This document shows, in pieces, positions 47,170 through 55,267 of a stretch of DNA of 64,000 nucleotides; position 1 is the stretch's first letter; each line of letters begins with the position of its first letter. The DNA comes from Jeotgalibacillus sp. S-D1. Its GTDB lineage: Bacteria; Bacillota; Bacilli; Bacillales; Jeotgalibacillaceae. Location: contig NZ_SMZR01000005.1 of NCBI RefSeq assembly GCF_004358665.1, positions 1 through 64,000 of the forward strand, read 5' to 3'. The position numbers were made by a program, and so were the translations under genes. The notes under the pieces were generated by a model. That model had not been told where the DNA came from. It was given only the letters and a program-made list of their open reading frames with translations, and did no database searches.

Positions 47170-48999
47170 CTATTTCCAATTCAGCACTTTAGCACCGCCG
47201 ACTATCGGCAGTTCAATCCTGCTGTGTCTAGGATCAATTTCAATTTTTGTTCCTGCTTTAGGGCGAATCGTGTAGTTGTAATCGCTGGCCATTAAAACAA
47301 TTCCGAGCTTATCCCCTTTATTAAAAACATAATCATCCGGCTGCAAATCCCAGGAGAACGTATAGTATTTACCCGGCTTTAGGGCAGTGGATCTTGTTTC
47401 ATCATGAAGGTTTTGCGGATCGGCCCATCCTCTTGTGATAATTTCTGTTTTATCAGCGCCATATCGGACAAGCAGCGCTGTCAGATTTGACACCGGTTTA
47501 TTAATGCTTGCTCTGATTGATACCTCTGGTGTTCCGCTCAATCGCACCTTTTTGTCAAATGGAGCTGTCACATAAACCAGCCGGTGCGGTGAAGCCGTTT
47601 CAGGATTAAGGGCAAGATCTTCTGCTTTGATCATCGGCTCATCAGTAAAGGACTGGGCGATCTTATATTTATTTAATACCGGTTTTAGAGTGAGTGTACC
47701 GTCAGCTTCTTCAGATGATGGATTTAAATAAAGGTTTGTCTTCTTGGCTCCTGCAGCCGGCCAGCTTTCTTCAGTGGTCCATGTTTTATCCTCGCGCTGA
47801 ATATCGACTGACGGCTGATCCATCACATCGTTGTCAATGTCATACAGCCAGTAATCAAACCATTTATTTAAGGTCGAAAGCCATTCATCTTTTCTGAAAC
47901 TATAGGGACTTGAATGGCCTCCCTGATGAAGCCAAAGCTTTCTTGGTACATCATTTTTCTTTAATACTTCCCACCAGTCAGAGAAATGCTTGGTTTTTAC
48001 ATTCCAGTCATTTAAGCCATGGACTACAAAGACACTGGCATCAATGTTTTTCGCATCTTTTGTGTAGTCTCTTTCCTTCCAGAAGTCATTATAATCACCA
48101 GTCGTTCGGTCCATGCCTTCAGTCAGATCTTGTATGACTTCCTCGCATGCTTCAGGATTAGCACGTGTTAAAACTGCTTCTGCCATATTATCAGCATCCT
48201 CTCCCTGATAACCGCCAGGCGCAACAACCAGGCCGTTTGAGCGATAATACTCATACCAGCTGCTGATTGCAGCAACCGGCACAATTGTCTTTAATCCTTC
48301 TACGCCAGTGCCGGCAACAGCATTGGGAAGCGTGCCGTTATACGAGACGCCAGTCATTCCGACATCACCCGTAGACCAGTCAGCGGATATTTCTTTTCCT
48401 TCTGCATCAAAAGCCTTCGTGCGCCCGTTTACCCAATCAATCACTGCCTTTGTTCCAAGCACCTCATCCTGGTCGCCTGTCGTAGGACATCCAGTTGAAA
48501 GACCCGTGCCAATGCTTTCAGCTAATATAACGGCATATCCTCTTGGGACAAAATAATCATCATAGTAGCCTGACAGATTTGGTTCTGCCATTGGGTATGT
48601 AGCCTGTTTACTCTTTTCTTTGCTTGGTACAGCGTATAATTCGTGGTCTACATCGTAGACTGGCACGTTTAAAATTCCTGACCGGTAAGGGCTCATTTCA
48701 TAAATCACCGGGACCTTTAAGCCGTTCTCTGTTTCTTTCGGACGGATAATGTCTGCGCGTACCCTGTCCAGTTTTCCATCTCGGTCACTGTCCACTTCCG
48801 TTTCAACAAACACTCTTTCAACAATCGCTTCACTCAAAGAAAAAACCGGCTGCGTCATGCCATTACTGATCTGGATCTCCGGCACCCTTTCTGCCTTTGC
48901 AAAACCTCCTCCAATCACAGATGGATCCATTGCTCCACTGAACAACACAGAAGTTACGAGAGCCGAGGACAAAACCGCATTTCTCATTGTTTTTTTCAT
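47170..48999 (-). CDS. secreted X-Pro dipeptidyl-peptidase (S15 family)
   Basis: The 609-residue protein has a signal peptide (about 1-36, ending near FAKAE), an alpha/beta-hydrolase S15 domain with nucleophile Ser219 in TGVSYNGT, acid Asp in VHGLNDWNVKT and base His in LHQGGHSSPY, and a C-terminal jelly-roll (about 430-605). It releases X-Pro dipeptides from peptide N-termini outside the cell. AGGAGG lies before the ATG. The leader carries a long inverted repeat right at the ribosome site (49009-49045). Confidence 0.9.
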   Translation of the reverse strand: MKKTMRNAVLSSALVTSVLFSGAMDPSVIGGGFAKAERVPEIQISNGMTQPVFSLSEAIVERVFVETEVDSDRDGKLDRVRADIIRPKETENGLKVPVIYEMSPYRSGILNVPVYDVDHELYAVPSKEKSKQATYPMAEPNLSGYYDDYFVPRGYAVILAESIGTGLSTGCPTTGDQDEVLGTKAVIDWVNGRTKAFDAEGKEISADWSTGDVGMTGVSYNGTLPNAVAGTGVEGLKTIVPVAAISSWYEYYRSNGLVVAPGGYQGEDADNMAEAVLTRANPEACEEVIQDLTEGMDRTTGDYNDFWKERDYTKDAKNIDASVFVVHGLNDWNVKTKHFSDWWEVLKKNDVPRKLWLHQGGHSSPYSFRKDEWLSTLNKWFDYWLYDIDNDVMDQPSVDIQREDKTWTTEESWPAAGAKKTNLYLNPSSEEADGTLTLKPVLNKYKIAQSFTDEPMIKAEDLALNPETASPHRLVYVTAPFDKKVRLSGTPEVSIRASINKPVSNLTALLVRYGADKTEIITRGWADPQNLHDETRSTALKPGKYYTFSWDLQPDDYVFNKGDKLGIVLMASDYNYTIRPKAGTKIEIDPRHSRIELPIVGGAKVLNWK

Positions 49000-49008
49000 T
49001 CTCTTCCT

Positions 49009-49045
49009 CCTTATAATTATAGTTTCAGACTCTATAATTATAAGG
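49009..49045. promoter_or_regulatory. 14-base perfect inverted repeat at the peptidase ribosome site
   Basis: CCTTATAATTATAG (49009-49022) is exactly repeated in inverted form at 49032-49045 around a nine-base loop. Its inner edge overlaps the AGGAGG (49005-49011) of the X-Pro peptidase. It could be a repressor operator or an RNA hairpin occluding the ribosome site. It also contains TATAAT on both strands. Confidence 0.7.
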
Positions 49046-49205
49046 TTAAAGATTCAAAAAAATTGTCGATCCCTGAGTAGTCAAAGGTCTTGTTTATAAG
49101 ACTGGCAAATAGGTATTATTACACTCAGGAAAATTATTAAAACAGAGAAAGTGACATAATCTATAAAAAATAAATGCTGTAAATAACAGAGGTTTTAAGG
49201 AGACC

Positions 49206-49248
49206 GGTTCATTTCCGCAGGAGTCGCCACCTTCCGCTGCAATGAACC
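49206..49248. repeat. short derivative of the dispersed element
   Basis: GGTTCATT and AATGAACC form an eight-base terminal inverted repeat around CCGCAGGAGTCGCCACCTTCCGC, the right arm of the long element. It looks like an internally deleted copy. Confidence 0.7.
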
Positions 49249-49299
49249 TGCGTTTTGAAAGGCTTATTGGAAGATGACAATGATTGCGGAACAAAAAAA

Positions 49300-49328
49300 T
49301 GTTCTCACGTAAGTTTATCGTGAGAACA
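49300..49328 (-). terminator. terminator of the FAD oxidoreductase gene
   Basis: Minus strand: TGTTCTCACG pairs with CGTGAGAACA, followed by seven Ts (49293-49299). Confidence 0.88.
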
Positions 49329-49365
49329 CTTTTCAGTTTTATTTCAAATAAATTGAGTTTTTTTC

Positions 49366-50454
49366 TTAAGTATGTCGGGACAGCGGATGTACAAGCCGCC
49401 CAAGAACTTTCATAATGCTTAACTTCTTGTTGGTGATAATGGTTTCCACCAAGGAATTATTCACGGCTCTAGTCAGTCGATCCAGCTGTTTATTGTCCAG
49501 TTTTTCTATGGCTCTGCGCAGCGATAACGAATCGTGATACCCTTGATACAAAGGCTTAACCAGCTTTTCGTAATCACCGATCCCAATAATATCATGGGCG
49601 GCATAGATTCCCGTTAACATGGATTCAAATTGTCCAAAGCCAAAAACAGGTGTAATCGCGCCCCAGCAGTTCCCTACAAAAAACGTATTTCCGATTCTGG
49701 GTACTTCTGTTTTGCCAATGCGGTAATTTTCAAGCGTCCACTCATTTACGATGGTTATTTTTTGCCCCAGTCGTTCACAGCATTCCGCCACACATTTTCC
49801 CCATAATATTTCCTTATCCAATGCTTCATTTTCAGGGTATTGAGGGTAAACTAACACCAGCGATGCTTCTTCATTCGAATGCGCAATCAAATACGCCATT
49901 CCTTTTGGAGCAAAGTCATTATTAAAAAAGACATGTGCTTCTTTTTTGGAAAATGTCCCCTTTACGATCGCTCCTTTAAAGCTTGCTTTAAATGCCACAT
50001 CATACGGCTGTAATTTCTCGGTATCCATGGCATCTCCAGTTGCCAGAACAACATGGGTATATTCTTTTGAGATATCATCATAGGTTACATAATTATTATA
50101 CTGGATATCACCTTTCAGCTGTTCAGCCAGCTGCTTCTCGTATGATTGGGGATGTTTTCCCCTCATATTTGTGAAGCCTAAGTGCCCATCCAAAAAGGAG
50201 GTTTCATTTTTAGAGTAAAGGTGAACTTTTTGAATATTGCTGTTAGGCTTCAGGTGAATATCGTGATCCTCTGACAGGTATTTTACAGCGTCGTTAAAAG
50301 GAGTATGAAACATCGAAAACATCGCTTCCGCTACAACAAACCGGTCCCCCACCATTCCCCGTCTTTCAAAAATATCTGCCTGATAGCCGTGCTTTTCAAG
50401 TGTGATGGCGCATGAAAGGCCAGCTAAACCAGCTCCCATAATCGCAATCTTCAT
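49366..50454 (-). CDS. FAD-dependent oxidoreductase, unknown substrate
   Basis: The 362-residue flavoprotein has the Rossmann motif IMGAGLAGLSCAITLEKHG, then IFERRGMVGDRFV, a mid-region VLATGDAMDTE and a C-terminal FAD segment (NTFFVGNCWGAITPVFGFGQFESMLTG), a layout like geranylgeranyl-reductase/FixC-type or NAD(P)-binding flavoproteins. The C-terminal 60 residues are helical and basic. The ATG at 50454 was chosen because GGAGG is seven bases before it; the ATG two codons earlier is too close. Confidence 0.72.
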   Translation of the reverse strand: MKIAIMGAGLAGLSCAITLEKHGYQADIFERRGMVGDRFVVAEAMFSMFHTPFNDAVKYLSEDHDIHLKPNSNIQKVHLYSKNETSFLDGHLGFTNMRGKHPQSYEKQLAEQLKGDIQYNNYVTYDDISKEYTHVVLATGDAMDTEKLQPYDVAFKASFKGAIVKGTFSKKEAHVFFNNDFAPKGMAYLIAHSNEEASLVLVYPQYPENEALDKEILWGKCVAECCERLGQKITIVNEWTLENYRIGKTEVPRIGNTFFVGNCWGAITPVFGFGQFESMLTGIYAAHDIIGIGDYEKLVKPLYQGYHDSLSLRRAIEKLDNKQLDRLTRAVNNSLVETIITNKKLSIMKVLGRLVHPLSRHT

Positions 50455-50566
50455 ATACATGCCTCCGAACTTTCATTATTAGCTGTAGTATGGAGAAAGC
50501 GTATGATTTTATACCAAAAAAGCGGTGGAATGGAGGTTTTAATGACGTCTGACCTTTACCCTGATG

Positions 50567-50594
50567 TTGACGCCGCGTATTAATTTGATATAGT
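50567..50594 (+). promoter_or_regulatory. promoter of the two-component system operon
   Basis: -35 TTGACG (50567-50572), a 16-base spacer and -10 TATAGT (50589-50594), about 95 bases before the kinase start. Confidence 0.6.
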
Positions 50595-50688
50595 TTGATA
50601 AAGTTAAAAAGTTAGCAACGAATCGCTAATTTAGTCAGTGGGCTCTATTCAGCTAAACAAAAAAAACGCTAAAAAAGAGGAGCATTAA

Positions 50689-52476
50689 GTGAAAAGTATT
50701 CAAAGCCGCTTAGTCATCATCTTGCTTATTTTTATTATCTTCCCTTATTTTTTATCAGTGTTTTTGATTTATGGTTATACCAAAAACAGCGTGGAACAGC
50801 ATGAGCTTGAAAACAGCGAAGCACAGCTCGAAAAAAGTTCTGAAGAGCTGCAGCAATATGCTGATGACATCATTAATCTTCCTTATATTCTATATCGGAA
50901 TCCCGACCTGTTTCGCATCTTCAAGAATGGATTTGAAGATTCCATTTATATTGATCCGATGGCAACCGAAAAAAGCTTTGAAACCTTTTATCTCATGCGA
51001 AATGAAATCCGTCAGGTGCGTTTTTTTATTGATAAGGATCAGGAATCGTTTACCGTCTATAACGCAACGGTCAGTGCCCGTAAGACTCAGCCTGATTTAC
51101 TTGAGGACAATGCTTTAAATCAATTGTATACATCCAGTAAAACCTTTCTAATTGAGCCGCCAGGAAAAATAGAGAATTACAATGATGCTGCCATTGTTCC
51201 AGAATCAGACAATACCATGGTAATGACATTTCATCATAAAATTCTGGACGTGCTGACCAATGAGTTTTTGGGCATGATTACGATGGATATTGATTTAGAC
51301 GCGTTTGCACGCATCTCAAATAATCTTGTACAGGACAAGGAAGAATCGGTGCTGCTGATTGATTCGAACGATACCATCATGTATGCAAAAGATGCATCAC
51401 TTATCGGCACTTCCCTGCAGCCTGGCCTTAAACAGAAATTGAATGATCTGCAAACCAGTACCGGTGAAGATATTATTTTAACGAAAAAATTGTCAGCTCC
51501 ATTACATGACTGGACATTAGTTAAAATAACCCCAACTCATATATTATTTAATGAAGTAAGAAAAACCGCCTATATCAATATTATCGTCGGACTCATTGTT
51601 GGGTTGATGGGACTGATTATGGTCGGCATCATTTCACACAAAATTACCCGGCCGATTAAAGAACTCAGTCAGAAAGTTACTTCGATTGAGGGTGGTAATA
51701 TGCAGGTACCGTTTAATGACAATCGGCAAGATGAAATCGGTCATTTGGAAAAGCATATGAAGGACATGATGGACCGCATCAACCTTCATATTGAACGAGA
51801 GTATAAAATGGATATTGAAAATAGAAAAAACCAGTTTAGAGCGCTAAAATCCCAGGTCAATCCGCATTTTCTATTTAATGCTTTACAATCAATCGGTGCA
51901 GTCGCACTACGTTCTAATTCTCCCAGGATATACGACCTGTTAACCTCCCTGTCGAAAATGATGCGTTATTCCATTAAGGCAAACCAATGGGTAACAGTCC
52001 GGGAGGAAGTGAATTACATCAAAGCATATCTGTCACTTCAGATGGAGCGTTTTCGAAACAATATTAACTATTCGATTGAACTGAGCGAGGATATTCTAAA
52101 TTGGCAAATTCCAAGCATGATTGTCCAGCCTCTTGTTGAAAACTTTTTTAAGCATAGTTACGAGGAAGGATTTTATCAGGCACAATTAAGAATCCATGGT
52201 GAAATTCTGGAAAAAACTCTGCATCTGACAGTTGAAAATGAGGGTCCTTCTTTATCGCCTCAGGAACTCCGGGCATTAAGGGACAATATCTTTTCGCCAG
52301 GAACGGATGATGATTTTTCAAATGACCATATCGGCTTAAAAAACATTCAAGACCGTTTAGTACTTAATTACGGACCAAAAGCCGGGTTAACAGTAGATTC
52401 AATACAAGGACAAGGATTTGCTGTTACCATCGTAATTCCCCATTCATCCAGTGCAGGCGAACAAAATAAGGACTGA
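50689..52476 (+). CDS. sensor histidine kinase (YesM/LytS type)
   Basis: The 595-residue membrane kinase has TM1 at about 8-28, a roughly 265-residue extracytoplasmic sensor, TM2 at about 295-315, HAMP (316-370), a His_kinase domain with phospho-His393 in QVNPHFLFNALQSI, and a HATPase with N-box MIVQPLVENFFKH and GLKNIQDRL. YesM-type kinases pair with AraC-type regulators and usually sense sugars. Start is GTG with GAGGAG seven bases upstream. The regulator starts 28 bases after its stop; a sugar-binding lipoprotein and levansucrase follow. Confidence 0.92.
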   Translation: MKSIQSRLVIILLIFIIFPYFLSVFLIYGYTKNSVEQHELENSEAQLEKSSEELQQYADDIINLPYILYRNPDLFRIFKNGFEDSIYIDPMATEKSFETFYLMRNEIRQVRFFIDKDQESFTVYNATVSARKTQPDLLEDNALNQLYTSSKTFLIEPPGKIENYNDAAIVPESDNTMVMTFHHKILDVLTNEFLGMITMDIDLDAFARISNNLVQDKEESVLLIDSNDTIMYAKDASLIGTSLQPGLKQKLNDLQTSTGEDIILTKKLSAPLHDWTLVKITPTHILFNEVRKTAYINIIVGLIVGLMGLIMVGIISHKITRPIKELSQKVTSIEGGNMQVPFNDNRQDEIGHLEKHMKDMMDRINLHIEREYKMDIENRKNQFRALKSQVNPHFLFNALQSIGAVALRSNSPRIYDLLTSLSKMMRYSIKANQWVTVREEVNYIKAYLSLQMERFRNNINYSIELSEDILNWQIPSMIVQPLVENFFKHSYEEGFYQAQLRIHGEILEKTLHLTVENEGPSLSPQELRALRDNIFSPGTDDDFSNDHIGLKNIQDRLVLNYGPKAGLTVDSIQGQGFAVTIVIPHSSSAGEQNKD

Positions 52477-52504
52477 TAATAGCATGTAAGGAGGGAAAAA
52501 ATCG

Positions 52505-53677
52505 GTGAAGGCATTAATTGTTGATGATGAATTCAATGTGCGTGATGTCATACGTCATTTAGGACAGTGGGAACAACACGGAATCAACCAATTATTAGAA
52601 GCCAGCAATGGTGATGAAGCAAAAAAATTAATCGAAAAAGAAAGTCCCGAGCTGATTTTTACCGATGTGAAAATGCCAGGCATGAGCGGAATTGATATAA
52701 TTGAGTGGCTGGATTCCATTTCTTATACAGGGAAAGTCGTATTAATTACAGGCTACGACGATTATTCTTTTATGCGCAAAGCCATCCAGTTCAGAAGCTT
52801 CGATTATTTATTGAAGCCTATTGAAGCTGACGCGTTTAATCACACATTGGCGGAAGCAGTTAAGTCCTGGTCAGAAGAAGAAGAAACGCGCGTCTACCAG
52901 GAGACAGGTGTATATGATGATGTGAAAAAATTCAGAAGCAACCAGCTGGTAACCGCAGCCTGCATGGGGGAAATTTTTGACCCCGACCCAATTGAGGCGT
53001 GTTTACCAGCTGCTGATAAATATGATCTTACCCTTCTTTCCTTTTATCAAATGCATCATCCCGACCCCTATATTCAACTGCTGGCAGACGAACTTATGGA
53101 CAGCCGTACAGGAAATGCATTTGCGCTTCAAAACGAACAAAATCTTTGTCTTGTTATCACCATAAGCGGTCAATGGTTATCGGTTGAAGAATCAATCAGC
53201 AAGCAATTCGATATCCCTGTCCGCCTTGTGAGCGGCGAATCGATTACCTCCGTAAAAGAGATTCCGGATGCATATCCCTTGTTACATAAAGCAATGGAAG
53301 ATCAAAACTTCAGATCCATCCACCGTCTTAATGAGCTGGATGCAGCGCGCCGCATGGAAGACATTGTGACCTATGTGGAAACCTATTATATGGAAGATCT
53401 AACTCTGGAAAGATTAGCCAGCATCTTTTTCTTAAGCCGTGAGCACATTTCAAGAAAGTTTAAAGAAGAAACCGGCACAACCATCTCCAAATTCATCACA
53501 CAGCAAAGAACAGAACAGGCAAAAAGCTGGCTGAAGGACACCGAAGAAAGCATTTATTCCATTTCTTTAATGCTTGGCTATCAGGATGAGAAATACTTCT
53601 CAAAGCTATTTAAGAAGGTAGTCGGCATAACTCCCTTTGAATATCGCAACTCTGAAAAAGCGGTAAAAAAACAATAA
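52505..53677 (+). CDS. response regulator, receiver plus AraC DNA-binding domain (YesN type)
   Basis: The 390-residue protein has a receiver domain (1-120) with phospho-Asp54 in FTDVKMPGMSG, a middle region of about 150 residues, and a double AraC helix-turn-helix (about 285-385; YYMEDLTLERLASIFFLSREHISRKFKEETG; SISLMLGYQDEKYFSKLFKKVVGITPFEYR). AraC regulators bind direct repeats; such repeats lie before sacB. GTG start, with GGAGGG nine bases upstream. Confidence 0.92.
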   Translation: MKALIVDDEFNVRDVIRHLGQWEQHGINQLLEASNGDEAKKLIEKESPELIFTDVKMPGMSGIDIIEWLDSISYTGKVVLITGYDDYSFMRKAIQFRSFDYLLKPIEADAFNHTLAEAVKSWSEEEETRVYQETGVYDDVKKFRSNQLVTAACMGEIFDPDPIEACLPAADKYDLTLLSFYQMHHPDPYIQLLADELMDSRTGNAFALQNEQNLCLVITISGQWLSVEESISKQFDIPVRLVSGESITSVKEIPDAYPLLHKAMEDQNFRSIHRLNELDAARRMEDIVTYVETYYMEDLTLERLASIFFLSREHISRKFKEETGTTISKFITQQRTEQAKSWLKDTEESIYSISLMLGYQDEKYFSKLFKKVVGITPFEYRNSEKAVKKQ

Positions 53678-53716
53678 CTTATCCACCTTACAATGATTTT
53701 ATAAGGGGCTGGCGCC

Positions 53717-54997
53717 ATGAAAAAAAAGAGTGTGTTGATAGGGCTCATTGGAATATTGAGCCTGTCTCTATTGGCATGTCAATCAGAGGATGAACGTATT
53801 TCAAAAGACCCGAAGAAAGATGAGCAAACAATCACCTTAAAAATCAGGAATCCGAAAGTGGAAATTTCCACTCAGTTTGAAGAAATGGCGTCTGCTTACG
53901 AAAAGGAGAATCCACACGTAAAGATTGAAATTTACACTGTTGGCGGCGCTATTGATGATCTTTCCGATCTAAAAGCACAAATGGCAGCAGGCGAAGGACC
54001 GGTAATTTTCACAAATACCGGATATGAAAATGCCCGTCTATGGCGTAATTATCTGGAGGATCTCTCTGACCAGCCCTGGGTTAAAGAAGCATATGATGAT
54101 GCGTTAGCTCCAGTAACGATTGATCAAAAAATCTATGGAATGCCTGTCAATCTGGAAGGATACGGATTTATTTATAATAAGGATCTTTTTTCAAAAGCCG
54201 GTATTGATGAACCGCCTGCCACATTAAGTGAATTAATCGTTGCTGCTGAGAAGCTGAAAAACTCCGGAATCACCCCTTTTGCCACAGGCTATTATGAAGA
54301 ATGGAAACTTGGTGATCATTTAATGAATATCGCCTTTGCCAAGCAGGAAGATCCCGCTGCATTTATAAAAGGATTAAATGAAGGCACAGAAAAGATAAAT
54401 CAAAATGAACGATTTAATGATCTCATTGATTTACTGGATGTTACATTAACATTCGGCAATAACAACCCTCTTACCACAGATTACAATATGGAAGTGGATT
54501 TATTTACATCAGGAAAGGCTGCGATGGTCCAGCAGGGAAACTGGATACAGCCGATGATTGATGAACAGGGACCGGATATGAACATCGGATTTATACCCAT
54601 CCCCATCAATGACCAGCGGGAAAATAACGCCTTAGTGGTCAGTGTTTCTAACTACTGGGTAATTAACAGCCAGGCCGCACCGGAACAAAAAGAAGAAGCA
54701 AAGAAATTCTTAAACTGGATGGTTTCCTCTGAGCAGGGAAACATGTTTATGACAGAACGCTTTAAGTTTATTCCTGCTTTTAAAAACATTGATAACGACC
54801 ATTTAGGGCCACTTGCTGCTGAAACGATAAAACAATATAAAGAAGGAAATACATTGAATGCAAGCTGGGCTCATTTCCCTGTTGGTGTGAGAGAAGAATT
54901 TGGCGCAGCCATGCAGCTATACGCAGGAAAACAACTGACCCGTGATCAGCTGCTGCACGAGCTTCAGAAATCCTGGGAGAAAGCTTCAGCGGAATAA
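53717..54997 (+). CDS. sugar ABC-type solute-binding lipoprotein without a neighbouring family permease
   Basis: The 426-residue family 1 extracellular solute-binding protein has a lipoprotein signal with lipobox LLAC (Cys21), then the typical YEKENPHVKIEI and FTSGKAAMVQQGNW segments. Proteins of this family serve CUT1 sugar importers, but no MalF/MalG-type permease is present. The ABC genes at 61815-64000 are the ribose (CUT2) type, a different class. It follows the response regulator by 39 bases. A sensory partner role for the kinase is inferred. Confidence 0.9.
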   Translation: MKKKSVLIGLIGILSLSLLACQSEDERISKDPKKDEQTITLKIRNPKVEISTQFEEMASAYEKENPHVKIEIYTVGGAIDDLSDLKAQMAAGEGPVIFTNTGYENARLWRNYLEDLSDQPWVKEAYDDALAPVTIDQKIYGMPVNLEGYGFIYNKDLFSKAGIDEPPATLSELIVAAEKLKNSGITPFATGYYEEWKLGDHLMNIAFAKQEDPAAFIKGLNEGTEKINQNERFNDLIDLLDVTLTFGNNNPLTTDYNMEVDLFTSGKAAMVQQGNWIQPMIDEQGPDMNIGFIPIPINDQRENNALVVSVSNYWVINSQAAPEQKEEAKKFLNWMVSSEQGNMFMTERFKFIPAFKNIDNDHLGPLAAETIKQYKEGNTLNASWAHFPVGVREEFGAAMQLYAGKQLTRDQLLHELQKSWEKASAE

Positions 54998-55049
54998 CTG
55001 CCTTTTCTGTTTTTTCCTACCACCCTCTTTTCCATATTAATTGGATTCC

Positions 55050-55073
55050 GCCTCCTGACCGGGGGCTTTTTTT
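55050..55073 (+). terminator. terminator of the sensor operon
   Basis: GCCTCC pairs with GGGGGC around a five-base loop, followed by seven Ts. Confidence 0.8.
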
Positions 55074-55089
55074 ATGCTAAAAATTCGAT

Positions 55090-55120
55090 ATCAATATACG
55101 ACTACATTCCAATCAATATA
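55090..55120. promoter_or_regulatory. direct repeats upstream of the sacB promoter
   Basis: ATCAATATA occurs at 55090-55098 and 55112-55120, a 22-base period, about 30-60 bases before the -10 box. This is a typical place and spacing for an AraC-type activator. Confidence 0.5.
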
Positions 55121-55148
55121 TGCCATATCCCTTATGTGAAGTCTGCCC

Positions 55149-55154
55149 TATAAT
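55149..55154 (+). promoter_or_regulatory. sacB -10 box without a good -35
   Basis: A perfect TATAAT is present, but the hexamer 17 bases upstream is TATCCC, far from TTGACA. That suggests an activator-dependent promoter. Confidence 0.5.
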
Positions 55155-55165
55155 TTAGTCATACC

Positions 55166-55237
55166 CCAGTTATTAGGGATTGTTACTGGTTTTACCTACT
55201 TACCATCCCTCATCACATAACGCCACTGGACTTTTTT
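55166..55237 (+). promoter_or_regulatory. sacB leader with partial SacY/SacT-type antiterminator motif
   Basis: GGATTGTTACTG (55177-55188) equals the 5' half of the antiterminator target known from sacB leaders and lies just after the expected transcription start. The usual GCAGGCAAAACC half is not found. CCAGT (55166-55170) can pair with ACTGG at 55185-55189 or with ACTGG at 55225-55229, the latter followed by six Ts, but the stem is only five bases. Confidence 0.4.
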
Positions 55238-55267
55238 ATTATTACATTAGATACAGGAGGAAGATTA

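Larger units (their letters stand above)
49000..49365. other. intergenic region, peptidase to oxidoreductase
   Basis: About 365 bases holding the inverted repeat at 49009-49045, the short repeat-element derivative at 49206-49248 and the terminator at 49300-49328. No coding frame with a ribosome site was seen. Confidence 0.6.
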
